Below, piece by piece: positions 1-13,385 of a DNA stretch of 64,000 bases. The stretch lies in contig NW_003101681.1 in assembly GCF_000003855.2 (NCBI RefSeq), positions 3,551,344 through 3,615,343 on the forward strand, written 5' to 3'. The notes beneath the pieces were generated by a model that searched no databases, was not told the DNA's origin, and worked only from the letters and a program-made list of their open reading frames with translations. Every line of letters starts with the position of its first letter. Position 1 is the stretch's first letter. Source of the stretch: Blastomyces gilchristii SLH14081. Lineage: Eukaryota > Ascomycota > Eurotiomycetes > Onygenales > Ajellomycetaceae. Made by a program: the position numbers and the translations under genes.

Positions 1-1259
1 CAGATCAGTAAATAGAACATCTTAAGATAATATTGAAGATGAAGAAGAAGAAGTGAAGAGTTCTAGAGCTTAAATTACAGCTGGAAAAACTCTGTCAACA
101 GAGATTCTCTACACATTAATCTCAGAATATTAACAATTATTCTGTCATCATCTCAACAGTTTGTACAGTCACATGAGATTTCAATCTCAGTGAAAGGTTG
201 AAATTCAATCTCTATGAACTGAATAGCAGTGTTGACAAGATAATCTGTCAATTCAAGAAAGATGTTAAAAATACTGTGAGATTAAACAGTCTAACTGACA
301 TATTGAATTATATTATATGAAGCATCTTCATGAAAGTGAAACTGGTAAATACACAGTGTTAATATATAATAGAGAAATAACAGATTCAGAACTCTCTATA
401 AAGAGATACTGAATAAGTATCATTCTGAGATGTTAGAAACTGATGACTCTATACATTCATCTTGAACTTATTGAATGCAGGTATCAGATTATGATTCATC
501 AAATATGATGAAAATCACATCACTTATACTCTCTGAAATGCAATTGAATAGAAATACTCTGTTTTTAAAACATAGTTACACTGTGAGACAGTTCTGGAAT
601 TTATGTCACTTAATGATACACAGGTCATCAATCTATACATGTTCTTTAATAAGTTTCAGTTCATCATTATAAAATTGAAGATGATGAATACTTCTCTCTC
701 AGATGTATAAATATTTGATATTTTCTACTCAGTTCTACTCAACAATTGAAGAGATTATGTTCAAAAGAAAATAGAGAAGATACAGGGTTTCAAATCCACA
801 GCTGTGATATTGAATGATAATCTTCTCATAGAGAAGATCCGCTCACAGCTGAATTCTTCAAAGAATGAAAAGAATCTACAGAGTACAGATTCTGCGGCTC
901 ACTCTGCTATAACAGCTACAACAGCTATAACAACTACAACAGTTACAATGCCTATTAATACATTGAATTCAGCCTGTGAAGACTGTACTGAATGTGATTG
1001 TAATAGTTAATAAGAGAGGTTCTGAGATTATCAGAGATCAGATAATTCATCTACATATTCTGAATATAAGAGAGCTTACTTTGACAACTGTTAATTGATA
1101 AATTCAGACAGTGCTCTGAATAATTGAAGAATCTACAACACTGTAAGAGTAAAGAAATTCAAAGAAAAGAAGAAGAAGAATAGTGAGAGTAGAACTCAAT
1201 CATTTATTAAAGATAATTCTAAAACTTTTCAGATAATAAATCTCACAGAGATTATAAAT

Positions 1260-1960
1260 ATATCAGTCTGTTTTATAAAGTCTTGTAAGAATTCTCTCAC
1301 TATATGAAATAGTGATACTGAATGTCATATTGCAAGTGATAGATCACAATTTTCAGAGCTTATAGCAATCAACAGTTCAATAGTTCAAGTGATTAATAAG
1401 GTTATTCTGAAGGTCCAGAATGTCAGTACTGTATTTATCTCAGTGAGTGAAAGATTGATAGAGTTCAATTATATATACTACATACTGAAACTATCTGTAA
1501 ATCTAATCTCTGCTGAGCTTATGAAGTGTCAGAGCTATATTCACTGTAATATACAAGTTAATACTGAGAACTACTTTGAGTTTCTGTCATCTATCAATAG
1601 TAATATCTTGTATATCAATCTGTCTCATAATAATATTTATATTCTATCTGACAGCTCACTGACATTTCATAGTGTAATGAATAACTTAATGTATAAAGTA
1701 GTGATATATATAACTGAGCTGAAACTAAAAACAATCTCAATAAATTATAATCTGAATACAAAGTCTTTGAGATCTTTCAGCTGTGATGAGATTGAATAGT
1801 TACTTAATTTTAAGAATTTAAATACTGATTTCTTTATTATTTTATCTTTATCTTGATTATCTGCAGTTCTTCTGAAGTAGCTTCTGATAGATGAGTGACA
1901 TTGTTAACTTGATTATATCAGTGAAAATAGTATATTCAAAATGATCAGAGATCTGTAATT
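1260..1960 (+). pseudogene. Copia-1 protease / GAG-pre-integrase region
   Basis: An open stretch of about 136 codons (1389-1799) matches the segment just after the retropepsin active site of Copia polyproteins (signature NLISAELMKC, the usual 'vNLiS...l' motif). Just upstream the active-site region itself is mutated (around 1305-1345, with stops). Copia-3 54011-54478 is the better preserved homologue. No function is expected. Confidence 0.75.
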
Positions 1961-2025
1961 TAATATTATTATTATCAGTCTGAAGAAATTATCATTCTGT
2001 ATCATATGTGTTAAGACTAAACAGA

Positions 2026-2401
2026 GCTTCAGTGGCCGAATGGTTAATGCGGACACCTGATAGCACCTTGGCGTGGGAAACCAAGGTGTGTGAGTTCGAA
2101 ACCCGCAGGGGATATATTAAATCCGGAACTCAAGCACCTCAGGTTTCTAATAAATACAGAGGTGTACAAATCGCTTCAACAAAATTGCTCTATGTTTCTG
2201 AGATGAGCAGTTATTATTGCATGTATTCAATTGTTACTCCTTTGTATTTTCTATGTTCTTGTTATCTTGGTGTGATCTCAACACCTGTATTTCCTCCTGT
2301 ATAACTAACACTTAACCTGTATTTAACATCATGCAAGAACTCATCATAAGCTCCGCTTGCATATGAGTATAATGAAAGAATAATAATAATAATAATAATA
2401 A
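2026..2401 (+). mobile_element. SINE-1, tRNA-derived, inserted in Copia-1
   Basis: Head resembles a tRNA with a long variable arm: A-box-like TGGCCGAATGGTTAATGCGG around 2032 and B-box-like GAGTTCGAAACCC around 2091. The body has no coding capacity and the tail is a (TAA)n run. It is flanked by an imperfect 14-bp target duplication, TAAGACTAAACAGA (2012-2025) and TAAGACTAAATAGA (2402-2415); the uninterrupted site is visible in Copia-3 near 54591. Moderately mutated compared with SINE-2. Confidence 0.9.
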
Positions 2402-2409
2402 TAAGACTA

Positions 2410-3244
2410 AATAGAAATATATATTCTACAAGGATTTCACATCACATTATATCATCTGCAAGGCCTTGAAGATTTGAATGAATATTTTCAGTGATGATAA
2501 GACTCTTGAGACTGAAAATGATATATTATCTTACACTGACAAGAGGCTTGCAATGATGATTACAGATAATGTCACTCAGATGAGATGAATATTTCTATTA
2601 AAATGTAAGAATGTGATGTTGAGATATCTACAGATCTTCAATCAATTCATTAAGAATTTACTGAGACATGACATTGCAATCATTCAATCAGATCATGAAG
2701 AATTGAATTTAAATGCAGTCACAGTATATATACTCAGTGAAGAAATAAAATGAAAGCTGACTTCTCTTCATACTTCATAACAAGATAAAGTATCTGAAGA
2801 ATTAATTGATTTAATTATTGAAAAGTTCTGATCACTATTAATAGACTCTTCTGCTTCTGAAAGGATATGATATGAGATAGTTATTACAGTCACAGAGCTG
2901 CTTAATCTTATGTCAATCTCAACTATATTGTATAGAGAGTCTGAAAATACAAAACTGATTACACTATATAATGTCTGACTTGAAGCCCTATCTTCCGCAT
3001 GTGACATTTGCTGATGAGATTCAAAGCATTCTTAAAGATAGTTTTCAAGCTCATTAATAAGATGGCTTTCTGTTTCAAAGAGTTGATGAAGTGAAATATG
3101 ATAATTTTATTAATTATAGATTGATCAATTCCTTCAATGAGTATTTATACATATCAAAAGATATTATTTTCCAGGAGAATCTTCATCTTGCTGATTCATT
3201 GATACTGACTACACACAATCTGAAGATTCTACTCAATGCAGTCT
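2410..3244 (+). pseudogene. Copia-1 integrase core remnant
   Basis: Plus-strand reading with stops ignored follows the Copia integrase seen more clearly in Copia-3 (54640-55440). The minus-strand open frame at 2768-3007 is an antisense shadow of it. The region is cut by MITE-A at 3253, and the coding continuation resumes at 3767. Confidence 0.7.
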
Positions 3245-3252
3245 GTAAAGCG

Positions 3253-3758
3253 TAGACTGGCCGCCGGGACCATGAATTTCACATTTGATCTCATTTGATC
3301 TGGTCCCATACATTTCTTGGCGTGAATCCCGCTGGGACTGGCTATTAAAAAAACATGTAAAGTGACTATATATCAGATCTTAAAATGAAATCATGACTTG
3401 AAAAAAATAAGAAAGTGGTCTCATTTGGTCCCATTTAGTCTCATTCTTGGCATAAAGTTACTATTTTTAGACATTTTAAGGTTTTTTTTAGACTATTTTT
3501 AATTTTTTAAAAAGTAACGCTTTTTGATAATACTCAAATGAGATTTAAAGTCATTTAAAGCAATAAAAATAATTTAAATTGAGAAGTGAAAATCATGATC
3601 TCATTTGAAAAATGTGATAAGAGTAGACAGTAAGTCTCACTGAAACAGTATGAGACTACTATCTAATGTTAAAACTGTGTAATGAGATCAGTCGAATTGG
3701 TAATGAGACTATCAAAAAATCTGGTCCTGGTCTCAGACACGGTCACACGGTCAGTCTA
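3253..3758 (+). mobile_element. MITE-A (TAGACTG family), 506 bp
   Basis: Starts TAGACTGGCCGCCGGGACC and ends CACACGGTCAGTCTA, giving a short imperfect terminal inverted repeat. It is flanked by a perfect 8-bp duplication GTAAAGCG (3245-3252 and 3759-3766); Copia-2 near 48060 shows the empty site TCTGTAAAGCGGCTG. No open frame, so it is non-autonomous. An 8-bp duplication fits hAT-type insertion, but the superfamily is inference. Confidence 0.92.
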
Positions 3759-3766
3759 GTAAAGCG

Positions 3767-4180
3767 GCTGTGATGATTTCTTCAGTAATATCAGATCTAC
3801 TCACTGCAATGATTCCTGTAATAATTTCTGCATAGATTTCTTCAGTGACTTCTAACTCATCAACTGATGATCTGTTCATTGAGAAGGAAATTGAATCTCA
3901 GTGTTCATTATTTCTCATACTCACTAATAATTGATGAATTGACTATGAAATCTCTTGAAGAATATCTATATTTTTGATGCAGAATACACTGAACTTTCTG
4001 AAACTTACAGTTGATTCTGATAATTCTCTGACATCTACAAGAAATATCACTACAGTAAAGAAATCTACAGTGAGAAACTCTTCAGTGAGAGACAGTCTTA
4101 AAGATCTATCTTTCAATTCTGAGATTACTTCACTTTCAATCTTAAAAAATCTCACACATATCAAAGCTTTCATGAAATGA
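3767..4180 (+). pseudogene. Copia-1 integrase-RT linker remnant
   Basis: The 68-codon open stretch 3974-4180 has close relatives at the same place in Copia-2 (48248-48472) and Copia-3 (55634-55843), so it is the serine-rich linker between integrase and reverse transcriptase, not an independent gene. The minus-strand open frame over the same bases is a shadow. Confidence 0.7.
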
Positions 4181-4469
4181 AAATATTATTACAAGATCTG
4201 TGTTAAAGAGATTAACTGTTTGAAACAGATTGAGATCTGATGACTGATTGAGAGAATATCATAAATAATTGTTCTTCACAGTCAATGAGTATTTGACAAA
4301 AAGTTCAATAATATGAGTGAGATTATTTATTATAAGACCTGCTGAGTTGGCTGCAGAAATCATCAACAGAAGAAGATCAATTACTCAAGAATCTTTGCAT
4401 CTGTTGTCTCTGTATTCACCTCTCAAGCTCTTATGATCATCTCAGCATCTCAGAGATGATATGTTCTGC

Positions 4470-5720
4470 AGATTGATATGATAACTACTTTTTTAAATAC
4501 TTAACTGTCTGCTGATGAACAGATGCATATGAATCAACTTACAGAATTTCATGAAGACCATGATGATCTTGTGTGTGAGTTAATACAGAGACTCTATAGT
4601 CTTAAGCAAGCAGCACTTTTATGATATGAGAAGCTGTAAAAAATGCTGTTATACTTAGACTTCTGTGTTAGTCTCTATAGTGCTGAACTATTTATTCATG
4701 ATACAAGAGAGATCTATATAATCATCTATGTGAATAATGTCTGTCTCTACAGCCTGCAAATCAATGATCTGAACTGAGTCAAAGCTGAAACCACGCTAAT
4801 TACAAGATTAAGAATGTAGAAGATTTCAATCACTATCTGAGAATAAAGATTGATAGAGGTTCACCTTCATTAATATTATTTCAATCTCTTTTTATAAGAA
4901 ATCTTTGAAAGAAGTTCTCAATGAATAACTATCATTCTATATTCACTTCTATATAGAACAATATTAATTTCATACATAATGATCAGCAACTGATTGTATA
5001 CATAGCAGAATTTACTCTTCAGTTCTATTCATCTGATATTGAATCTCTGCAATATCTGGTAACTAATACATATTCTGATGTAAGCTTCGCTGCAGGTTTT
5101 CTTGATCAATTCAGCTCTCAGCCTACATCAAAGAACTGAGTCATATTCAAACATACACTCTGATATCTACAGAGTTCAATCAATAAGTGTATAATCTATC
5201 ACAGAGGTGCTGATATTGAACCTGTGATATACACAGATGCTGATTGAGCCGGTAGAGAGTCGGAATCTTGTTCAATCATCAGTTATATCATCTATTTAGC
5301 AGGTGCCCTCATTGCATAACAGAGCTGCTGACAAACTGAGGTCTTCAAATCATCAATGAAGACCGAATATATTGCATTCTCTGAGACTGTCTATAAGCTT
5401 ATCTGTCTCTGAGAGCTTCTAGAAGACACTGAATTCATTTCATTCTATCTCAATAATCTGAATGCTGATGATTATCTCATTTCTATCACAGTTAATATTC
5501 TTACTTATACAATTTATATCAATAATAAGTCTGTCATAGAGCTATTCTCTTCTGAAGCAATTTTACACTGGTCAAAGCATATAGAGGTCTGTTTTCACAT
5601 TCTTTGAAATCTTGTTCACAAGAATGAGATACCTATCTAATATGTTTCATCTGCTGAGAACACAGCAGATGAGCTTACTAAATCACTTGAAACATTGAAA
5701 TACACATGTTGAAAGGAGAA
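4470..5720 (+). pseudogene. Copia-1 reverse transcriptase and RNase H remnant
   Basis: Recognisable in order: LYSLKQAAL (canonical LYGLKQAP motif) near 4600; YVNNVCLYS, in which the two catalytic aspartates of YVDD are asparagines, near 4728; HYLRIKIDR near 4840; IYTDADW of RNase H near 5230; and the terminal NKSVIELFSSEAI and ENTADELTKSL motifs (5525-5695). Many Trp codons have become TGA/TAG. A complete 3' end precedes the LTR at 5883. Confidence 0.85.
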
Positions 5721-5882
5721 TATTAAGATAAAGAAGATAGACGAATAGAGGAATAAAAAATGATGAATCTCATGACTGATTTTTTATTACTATACATTTT
5801 TCAGTCATTTTTTATACCTGTACTTGATTTGAAGGTGAATTTTGTATATAGCATAGTGTATAGTTACTCTGATCAGTAAGAA

Positions 5883-5978
5883 TGTCAGGTCACATGATCT
5901 GGCTTTCTAATTCTTTCACTATATAACTTCTCACAAGCTAGTATACTTTTCAATCAAGCAAGCTTTACACCTTTCACA
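5883..5978 (+). repeat. Copia-1 3' LTR (96 bp)
   Basis: TGTCAGGTCAC...CTTTCACA, the same short LTR as at 50171-50266, 51935-52030 and 58573-58667. It contains a TATAACTT box-like element. The sequence beyond it belongs to Gypsy-3. Confidence 0.9.
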
Positions 5979-8135
5979 TATTATTCAAAGATAAGAGTAG
6001 TAGTATAAATATTTAAAGTAATAGAAGTAACTGATTTAAGTTGAAGATAATAATCTTCTCACTGAATTCACACAGTGACTAATTATTTTATTTGAGAAAG
6101 ACTTTAAATTACTCTCTAGAATTCTTTAAATATCTGCAATTATAAGAGAACTGTGTAATACTGAGTGAGATGTATTCAGAGACAGAACCTGCTGCTCAAA
6201 TATAATAAAAAATAGATTTAATTTCAAATAAGTAACAGAAATTCTGCACTTCATCTATAATATAGAAGAAAATCAAGTACATAGAGAGTAAGTACTTATA
6301 GTACTCTTAAAGAACAAGATCTGTTTTATCTGTACTTATAATGAGTTTCTACTAGATAATACATTTTATTCATTCTTATGACAGATCAGTGATGCAGTCT
6401 GGTAAACTAAGAGTGATAAATAAGAATATCTGATACAACTGAGAGTGAGTGATATTATGGTATTTAACTCAGTGACAACAGATATAATAATATTTATCAG
6501 TTATCTAAAGTGTATTATTATATAGAAGAGAGAAGATGCAGTACTTTAGATATTTTCATTATACTTAAAAGAACAGATATTAGAATGATACAATAGTCTG
6601 TCTACTGAAATAGGAAAGAATATAAGCACTTCTCTTCTTATCACAATTAATAAGTTGAGATAACAATGTCACCTATCTGCAGAGAAAGTCTGAGTGAAAG
6701 CTTAAGAACTATATTTCTTCTTTAAGAAATCAGATAAGCTGTTATTGACACTGTATATTTTATAAAAGATTAACTTGCTGTGAGCTGTCTCAATCTCTGG
6801 TATTACAATTATGAAGAGACTTGTATAAAAAAGATTGTAGTTAAATTCATATAAAATTACACTTCTTGTTCTGACTAAGTATATAAATCACTTCTGAAGA
6901 AGAATTAGAGACAATGAGTCAGTCATCTGATACTCTTAAACTGATTGAAGAACTCAATTCACTGAACATATACAAAGCTTTAAATAATTTAATTAAAATA
7001 ATGATTACTGCTCTTATCAGACTCTCTTAATCGGATAATAGATAAAAACTATTAAGTCATCTATATCTGCTGTAAATTTTGCAGTGAGTTTCTCTGTGAG
7101 TGTCTCTGCAGTAAGCAGACTACTGATTAGATATGCAGAGAAATAGAAACTATCAGCACTCACAGCAGAGTGCTATATATATCAGAGCTCTTATTACATT
7201 GACTACTGCTTCAGAAAAGAAGAGACTAGCAATCACCTAGTAAATTAAGTTAAATAAGAGAGTTATAGAGAAGAGAATAATAATCTATTAAAATTAAATC
7301 TCTGTCTAAATTTCAACAGTGAGTTGAAAAAATAGATAGTAAGTCAGATGCTGAGAGATCTACCTTATTCACAGATACTATCTCAGATAATTATCTGAGT
7401 ATATTTAATACTAATATATATACTATTACAGTCAGCAATATTCTTATAAGTACTTAAGAATATATTAGCAGACTGTAGTACTTATTCCACATCTCTCTTA
7501 TCATTGTTATTAATACTCTCTAAGACAATCTCTCAGTTTGCATTGATACAGATGCAATTATATCATCTGTTAATACAGTGATAGTAAGCTTATTCTTTTA
7601 TTACTATTGACTGCTCTGCTACATAATTAACATGTACATATTTAAGAAGTTAATTCAGATAAAAATGAATTAAATCTATTTATAGCAATAGCTGTCACTC
7701 TGAAGATGAATAATAATTCTCTTTTCAATCTGAAGAGTGAATTTCATCTAGTGTGATATCTCAGATATAATATAATTATAGTGAATAAGATATTATCAAC
7801 AGTGAGAGTTATCATTGATATTCATAATAAGTGTATCATATTTCATGAGAAATATACTATAAATATCAAGATCATCAGAGACTCTATTCATGCAGATAGA
7901 AACTCTCACTTGTTATAAACGTAGAAAAAGACTGTTATCTACTCTGCAGACATCAATGTTATTAATAATAATTTAATTGAGAAATTGCCTCTATTTTCTA
8001 TGGTATATGTGAAATTGTTCAGCCTACAGCCTGATTGATTAATAGAGATCGAAGATTATAATAATTCTCTTCGGATTCTAACAGCAGACACTCTCACAGA
8101 GTAAGTTAAAGTACAGATATTAGATCACTGAGCAG

Positions 8136-8641
8136 TAGACTCACCGTGTAACTGTGTCTGAGATTAGAACCAGAATATTTGATGATCTCATTATCAATTT
8201 AATTAATCTCATTACACAGTTTTAAGATTAGATAGTAGATTCATACTGTTTCAGTGAGACTTACTGTCTACTGTTATCACATTTTTCAAATGAGATCATG
8301 ATTTTCACTTCTCAATTTAAATTCTTTTTATTACTTTAAATGACTTTAAATCTTATTTAAGCATCATCATCAAGTGTTACTTTTTAAAAAATTAAAAACA
8401 GTCTGAAAAAAACCTTAAAATGTCTAAAAGTAGTAACTTTATGCTAAGAATAAGAATAAATAATATTAAATGAGATCACTTTCTTATTCTTTCTCAGTCA
8501 TGATCTCATTTTGAGATCTGATAAATAGTAACTTTGCATGTTTTTTTAATGATTAGTCCCAGCGGGATTCACGGCAAGAAATGTATGAGACCAGACTAAA
8601 TGAAATCAAATGTAAAATTCATGATTTCAGCGGCCAGTATA
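8136..8641 (-). mobile_element. MITE-B (TAGACTG family), 506 bp, inside Gypsy-3
   Basis: Reverse orientation copy: begins TAGACTCACCGTG and ends CGGCCAGTATA (one mismatch in the terminal repeat). Flanks CTGAGCAG (8128-8135) and CCGAGAAG (8642-8649) match at 6 of 8 positions and are read as a mutated target duplication. Internal sequence is mutated but alignable throughout with MITE-A. Confidence 0.85.
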
Positions 8642-10261
8642 CCGAGAAGTGAGAAATTATAAAGTAATTCACAATAACATTGACTGATATCACAAGCTTT
8701 TTAATCTTAATCTGAGATTATTTTCATGTAATATAAAGATACTGCTACAGTTTATTAATAAAGATAATTTTTCCGAACTAAAGCAGTAATTATACTCTCT
8801 CTCACAGAGAGATTGAAAAGCAGCTGATTAAATCTTGAACTTACTTTTTTAAAATAAGAGAATTAAGAGAGTTCTTCTTAAGATTAAGAACTCTATTACT
8901 GTCTCTGCATTGATAATCTAATATAAAGAGAAACTGTGTGTGATTGAGAACTTATGAAAGATCAATCTATAATTACTTTTAAATGTATACTCTTTACTGA
9001 CACAGCAGAATGTTCTACAGTCATTGAGTAGTTTCACAGTATTCTTATTATTGAATATCTGTCAAGACTTCTTTTCACAGCTTATAGAAGGTTCTGATCA
9101 CTTTAGAACTATCTTTATTACATCACACTAAGAGCTTAAATACTTTACAGTTACTACAATGAGATTAGTAATCTCACTCAGATTCTTTCAGTAATATATA
9201 AAAGAGATACTAATATATTTCTTATGATAATTTATCTTAGTCTATATTAATAATATCATTATCTTCTCATATTTATTAAATCATTATCTTCATCACATGT
9301 AGAAAGTATTCACTGCTTTTAAGATATTTAAAGTGATAATATTCTTATTCAAGTATTATTTTATCTACTTCTCTATGTATTTACTCAACTATCATCTCAG
9401 CTTACTGAGAATATTCACTTAGAAGAAGAAAATAGCTGTTATTAGAAATCTAATCTTCTCAATATCTCTTGAGAAGCTGAAGAAAATTATCAGTCTCTTC
9501 AACTACTACTGTAACTCTGTGAATTTCTATTCCGATAAGATAGAAGTACTGAAAATACTCAAAGTCAGAATACTGTGTAACAGCCTCTGAGAAGATCAGA
9601 AGAGAGTATCATATATAATAAAAATCAAATTAATTAAGTTTGAGATATTTCTGTAATTTCAAGGTCTACTTACAGAGGCTTAACTTTTCTTTAACACTGC
9701 TAAATCAGTCTTAATAAATGCTTTCATGAGAGTATATTCTGACTTTAAGTAACTGTTCATTATGTATATGAATTCTAGTAAACAGTGTAGAATAGAGATT
9801 GTACTGTATCAGATAAGTACTGATAAGAGTGAGAGACTCATTCTATTTCTATTATAATAATTAAATCTGATAGAGAGACAGTATTAAGTGACTAAATTAA
9901 AGTCTTTAAAATTAATATACACTTTAAGAAATCTTTCTCAATATTTTAACTGTGAATTCATTATTAAGACTGATTATATTACACTTATATCTGCTCTTCA
10001 GTTATCTGTCACAGGTCATTGAAGTAATCAATTAACAAAGTAAGTCTTAACTCTTAGTATGTATATCTTACACATGCAAATGTGCTATTGTAAAGACACT
10101 TTATCTCACAATATTAATACACTCTTCTAATTATACACTCTTGCAGACAATTCTAAAGAGATGTCTTAGAATAATTAAGAAAGAATACATCAAGTACTCA
10201 CTCAGCAAGCTGATAGAATTAAGAATAAGTTTATTACTACTGTATTCAATATAGATGTTAC

Positions 10262-10569
10262 TGTAAGAGGCCTACGCCGAATAGATCAGTATGATATTAA
10301 TAGGTCTTATATAACAAAGAGAAAAACATTAGAGAAGAAAAGAAAGAGAAAGTGTAGAAATCAGCAATCAGAATGAATATTTATACACATATGTAATGAT
10401 GTATGCAGTGAAGCTTCAAGGCGGAAGAATCTATACGCGTTCATGGCGGCTGAGGATCAGTGATCAAGAATGACTGAGAATCAGAGTGTATGTATTTGAG
10501 AGTGAAGTGAAAGAATGTATGAAGTGTAATGAAAGAGTCTATATAATTAATCAGATGCAGCCTGTCACA
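10262..10569 (-). repeat. Gypsy-2 LTR (3' LTR of the minus-strand element)
   Basis: Plus-strand boundaries TGTAAGAGGCC...CCTGTCACA. The outer (left) part retains CG-containing stretches such as CTACGCCGAATAG and ACGCGTTCATGGCGGC, while the inner end is mutated. Homologous to 15986-16249 plus 23493-23563 and to 63114-63428. Confidence 0.88.
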
Positions 10570-12599
10570 TTAGTTCCCTTCTTTCAGAAGCAGTTCTCAT
10601 CAGTCAAGAGTCACTGTTTTGAATAATATGTAACTCAGAGTCCAGGTCAGTTAATTATAGCTGACTCATTTCATGAGATATTGTCAGCTGCAGCTGTGAA
10701 AACTCTTATCAAGAATATTTTTAATCTCTCACTCAAGCTCATTATCTTCTTCTATGATGTCTGATGACTGTCAGTCAGAAGTCAGTTGAGAAGATAACAG
10801 ATCAGTGACAGCACAGCAGAGCAAGCTTGTATGAAATATATTATAAATCTCTGATGATGTGTTAAGACAGTAGTTATAACTATCTAGAACTTCTATCACT
10901 TTATATCTGATATGATGGTAATCTAGTGTACAAGATGAATGTGTGATTCATATATTCTTAAGATTCAATCATATCAGATCTTCTATCTTATATTATTCAG
11001 TGAGATCTCAGTGAATATTGATTTGATTCTCTTGATCTTGTTTTACAGTTGTTATAAAGACCTCTGCTTAATCATAGATATCTCAGAGCTTTATTACTAT
11101 ATTATCAGTGATCTGAATCAGAGTGCAGAGATTCAGTGTAAACTGTGTAATCTCTAGAAGATTCAACATCTTTATGTAATAACTATGTATAAGAAAGAAC
11201 AGGCTTATATCTGTTGAAATAACATCTCATTCATTGATAGCAATCTCTGTGTGTAGAAACAGATTATATTAATCATCTTATAAGTGATTATAGAACTTAC
11301 AGAGATAGTTCTTTACAGTCTGAATTATCTATTCTGATACATTATCAGTCTCAGAGTGATAAATAGTTGACAGACAGTATATAATCTTGAGAACTTGATA
11401 GATTCTTGTTCAGAGAGTGCTCATGAATTGACAGCTCTGATTTAATACTATTAATCTCAGTAATTCATATATCTGATAGAATGAACTCTGTAAGAGGGCT
11501 TCAGTGACTTATTTAGTATTCATCTTATTATAAGATTTCAATATTATATCTTTACTTAGTTAGTCAATAATGATCAGAATGTTTCTATAATTCTTACTCT
11601 TAAATAGATTAATAGTGAAGTTAATTACTATATCTTATCAGATTCTATCAGAAATATTAAGTGATTTCAGTAGATCTTCTCTATAGTTCTTTCATAAGAT
11701 AATGAAAGAACAGTAGTTATAGTTTTAAATAAAGCATCTGATACTGTTTAATATCTCAGATTAATAGAACTCTCAGAAGATCATTCTATACAGTTGTTCA
11801 CAGTCTGAATAATCAGTTATACATGAATCATGCATCTCTTGTATTATTTGAGTGTGTAAGAGTTCATAGTGAGAGACTCAGTGTTGTTTATAAAATCATA
11901 GAGTGTTATTATCATTGATTGAACATTCTGAGATGTCAGTTCTTACATATAATTCTGAGAGAAATCAGAGTATTTCTTATTATACTGCTTCATTGAGTGC
12001 TTGAAGAAGTTCATTAGTTTAAGCTGCTGTATATCATAGCTTATCTAATATAGATTTAAGAGAAGTTGAGATATCAGTGATAGTTCTAATCAGAGAAGTA
12101 TATATAGTGCTGTGAGCTGTTTTATCTTGATTAACTAGTATCTTCAGATTCAAGAGACAGTGCTCTCAGTTCATTCAGTGAGTATCTGTTATATTGAATA
12201 ATATATCTTACTCTTATCATGAGAGAGTATCTGTCATTGAGTTCTGACTGCTAGAATGGTAGTATATTATAAAATAAAAGTAGCTTAAGAACTCAGATCA
12301 TCATATCTGTCATTTAGTAAGTTTACAGATAGTTATGAAGTATTTGAGATTCTTATAATCTATGACTATCTCAAATTTGAAGATACTTCAGACTTCAGAG
12401 TCTCATTCTTCTAAACAGTGTATAATCATGAGAAGTTTCTTATCATAGATCTCATAATTGCATTCAGTGAGACTCAGTTTCTTAGATATAAAGACACATG
12501 ATTGTAGAACATCTTCATCATTATATTACAATATCACTTCTTCTATTATGTATTCAGAGAAATCAGTTTCAATAACTATCTTATAATCAGAATTGAATA

Positions 12600-13385
12600 T
12601 TATCAGTAGAGAGATATTAATGAACATCTTTTTTATCTATATAAATACAGCTTTGATGTCTGCTGATTATTGAAATACTGAGTCTTTCTTAGTAAGTTCT
12701 ATAAGTGATCTTGTGATATCTAAGAAGTTTTATATAAATTGTTGATAGAAGTTAGCAAATCTGATAAAGCTTTATACATCTTTCACAGTGCACAGAATCT
12801 CTCATTCAAGCATAGCAGAGACCTTCTCAGAATTTATTCAGATTCTCTTATCAGCTTCTATGATGAAATCTAAGTATTTAGTACTCTTAACTTTGAAATC
12901 ACACTTATCAATATTAATTGATAGTTCTGCTGCTTAAAGTCATTGTAATACTTTTTATATATACTCTTGATATTTCTTTCTGAATTCATCAGTGAAGATG
13001 AGAATGTCATGTAGATAAGTAGATATAAATTCATCAAGAAAGTCTCAGAGTGCTCAGTTGATATATTTCTGAAATATACTAAGAGCATTGATCAGTTCAA
13101 AGAGTGTGACTACTTATTCAAAGAGATTATATCATGTTCAGAATACTGTAAGTCACTTATCTTCTTCAGTGATATAAATCTTATAAAACACAGCAATGAT
13201 ATCTAACTTTGTAAATTATTGAGCTTGTTCAATGTGAGCTAGAGTTTCATTGATAAGAGATAAAGAATAACAGTTGTTCTTTATTAATCTGTTCAATTCT
13301 TAATAATTCACACAGAACTGAAGTTCTTTATCTGATTTCTTTGTAAAGAGAATAGGAACTGCAGTAAAAGAGTTACTAATATATA
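12600..13385 (-). pseudogene. Gypsy-2 reverse transcriptase remnant
   Basis: The minus-strand open stretch 13088-12870 and its surroundings read as the palm and thumb of a Gypsy RT: a YLHDILIF-like box (canonical YLDDILIF) followed by a region similar to the 'KC.F....v.fLG..i' segment. Frame is interrupted elsewhere. SINE-2 is inserted at its upstream side. Confidence 0.7.

Larger units (their letters stand above)
1..5978 (+). mobile_element. Copia-1: RIP-degraded Ty1/Copia retrotransposon, 5' end outside window
   Basis: Reading the plus strand through its many TGA/TAG/TAA stops gives the Copia order: gag, protease, integrase, reverse transcriptase, RNase H, then a 3' LTR. It aligns along its length with Copia-3 (51935-58667); position 1 here corresponds to about 650 bp into that element, so the 5' LTR and start of gag lie beyond the window. 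A SINE (2026-2401) and a MITE (3253-3758) are inserted in it. CC, CG and GG are nearly absent and no long open frame remains, so it is dead. Certain as a Copia remnant; age not determinable. Confidence 0.93.
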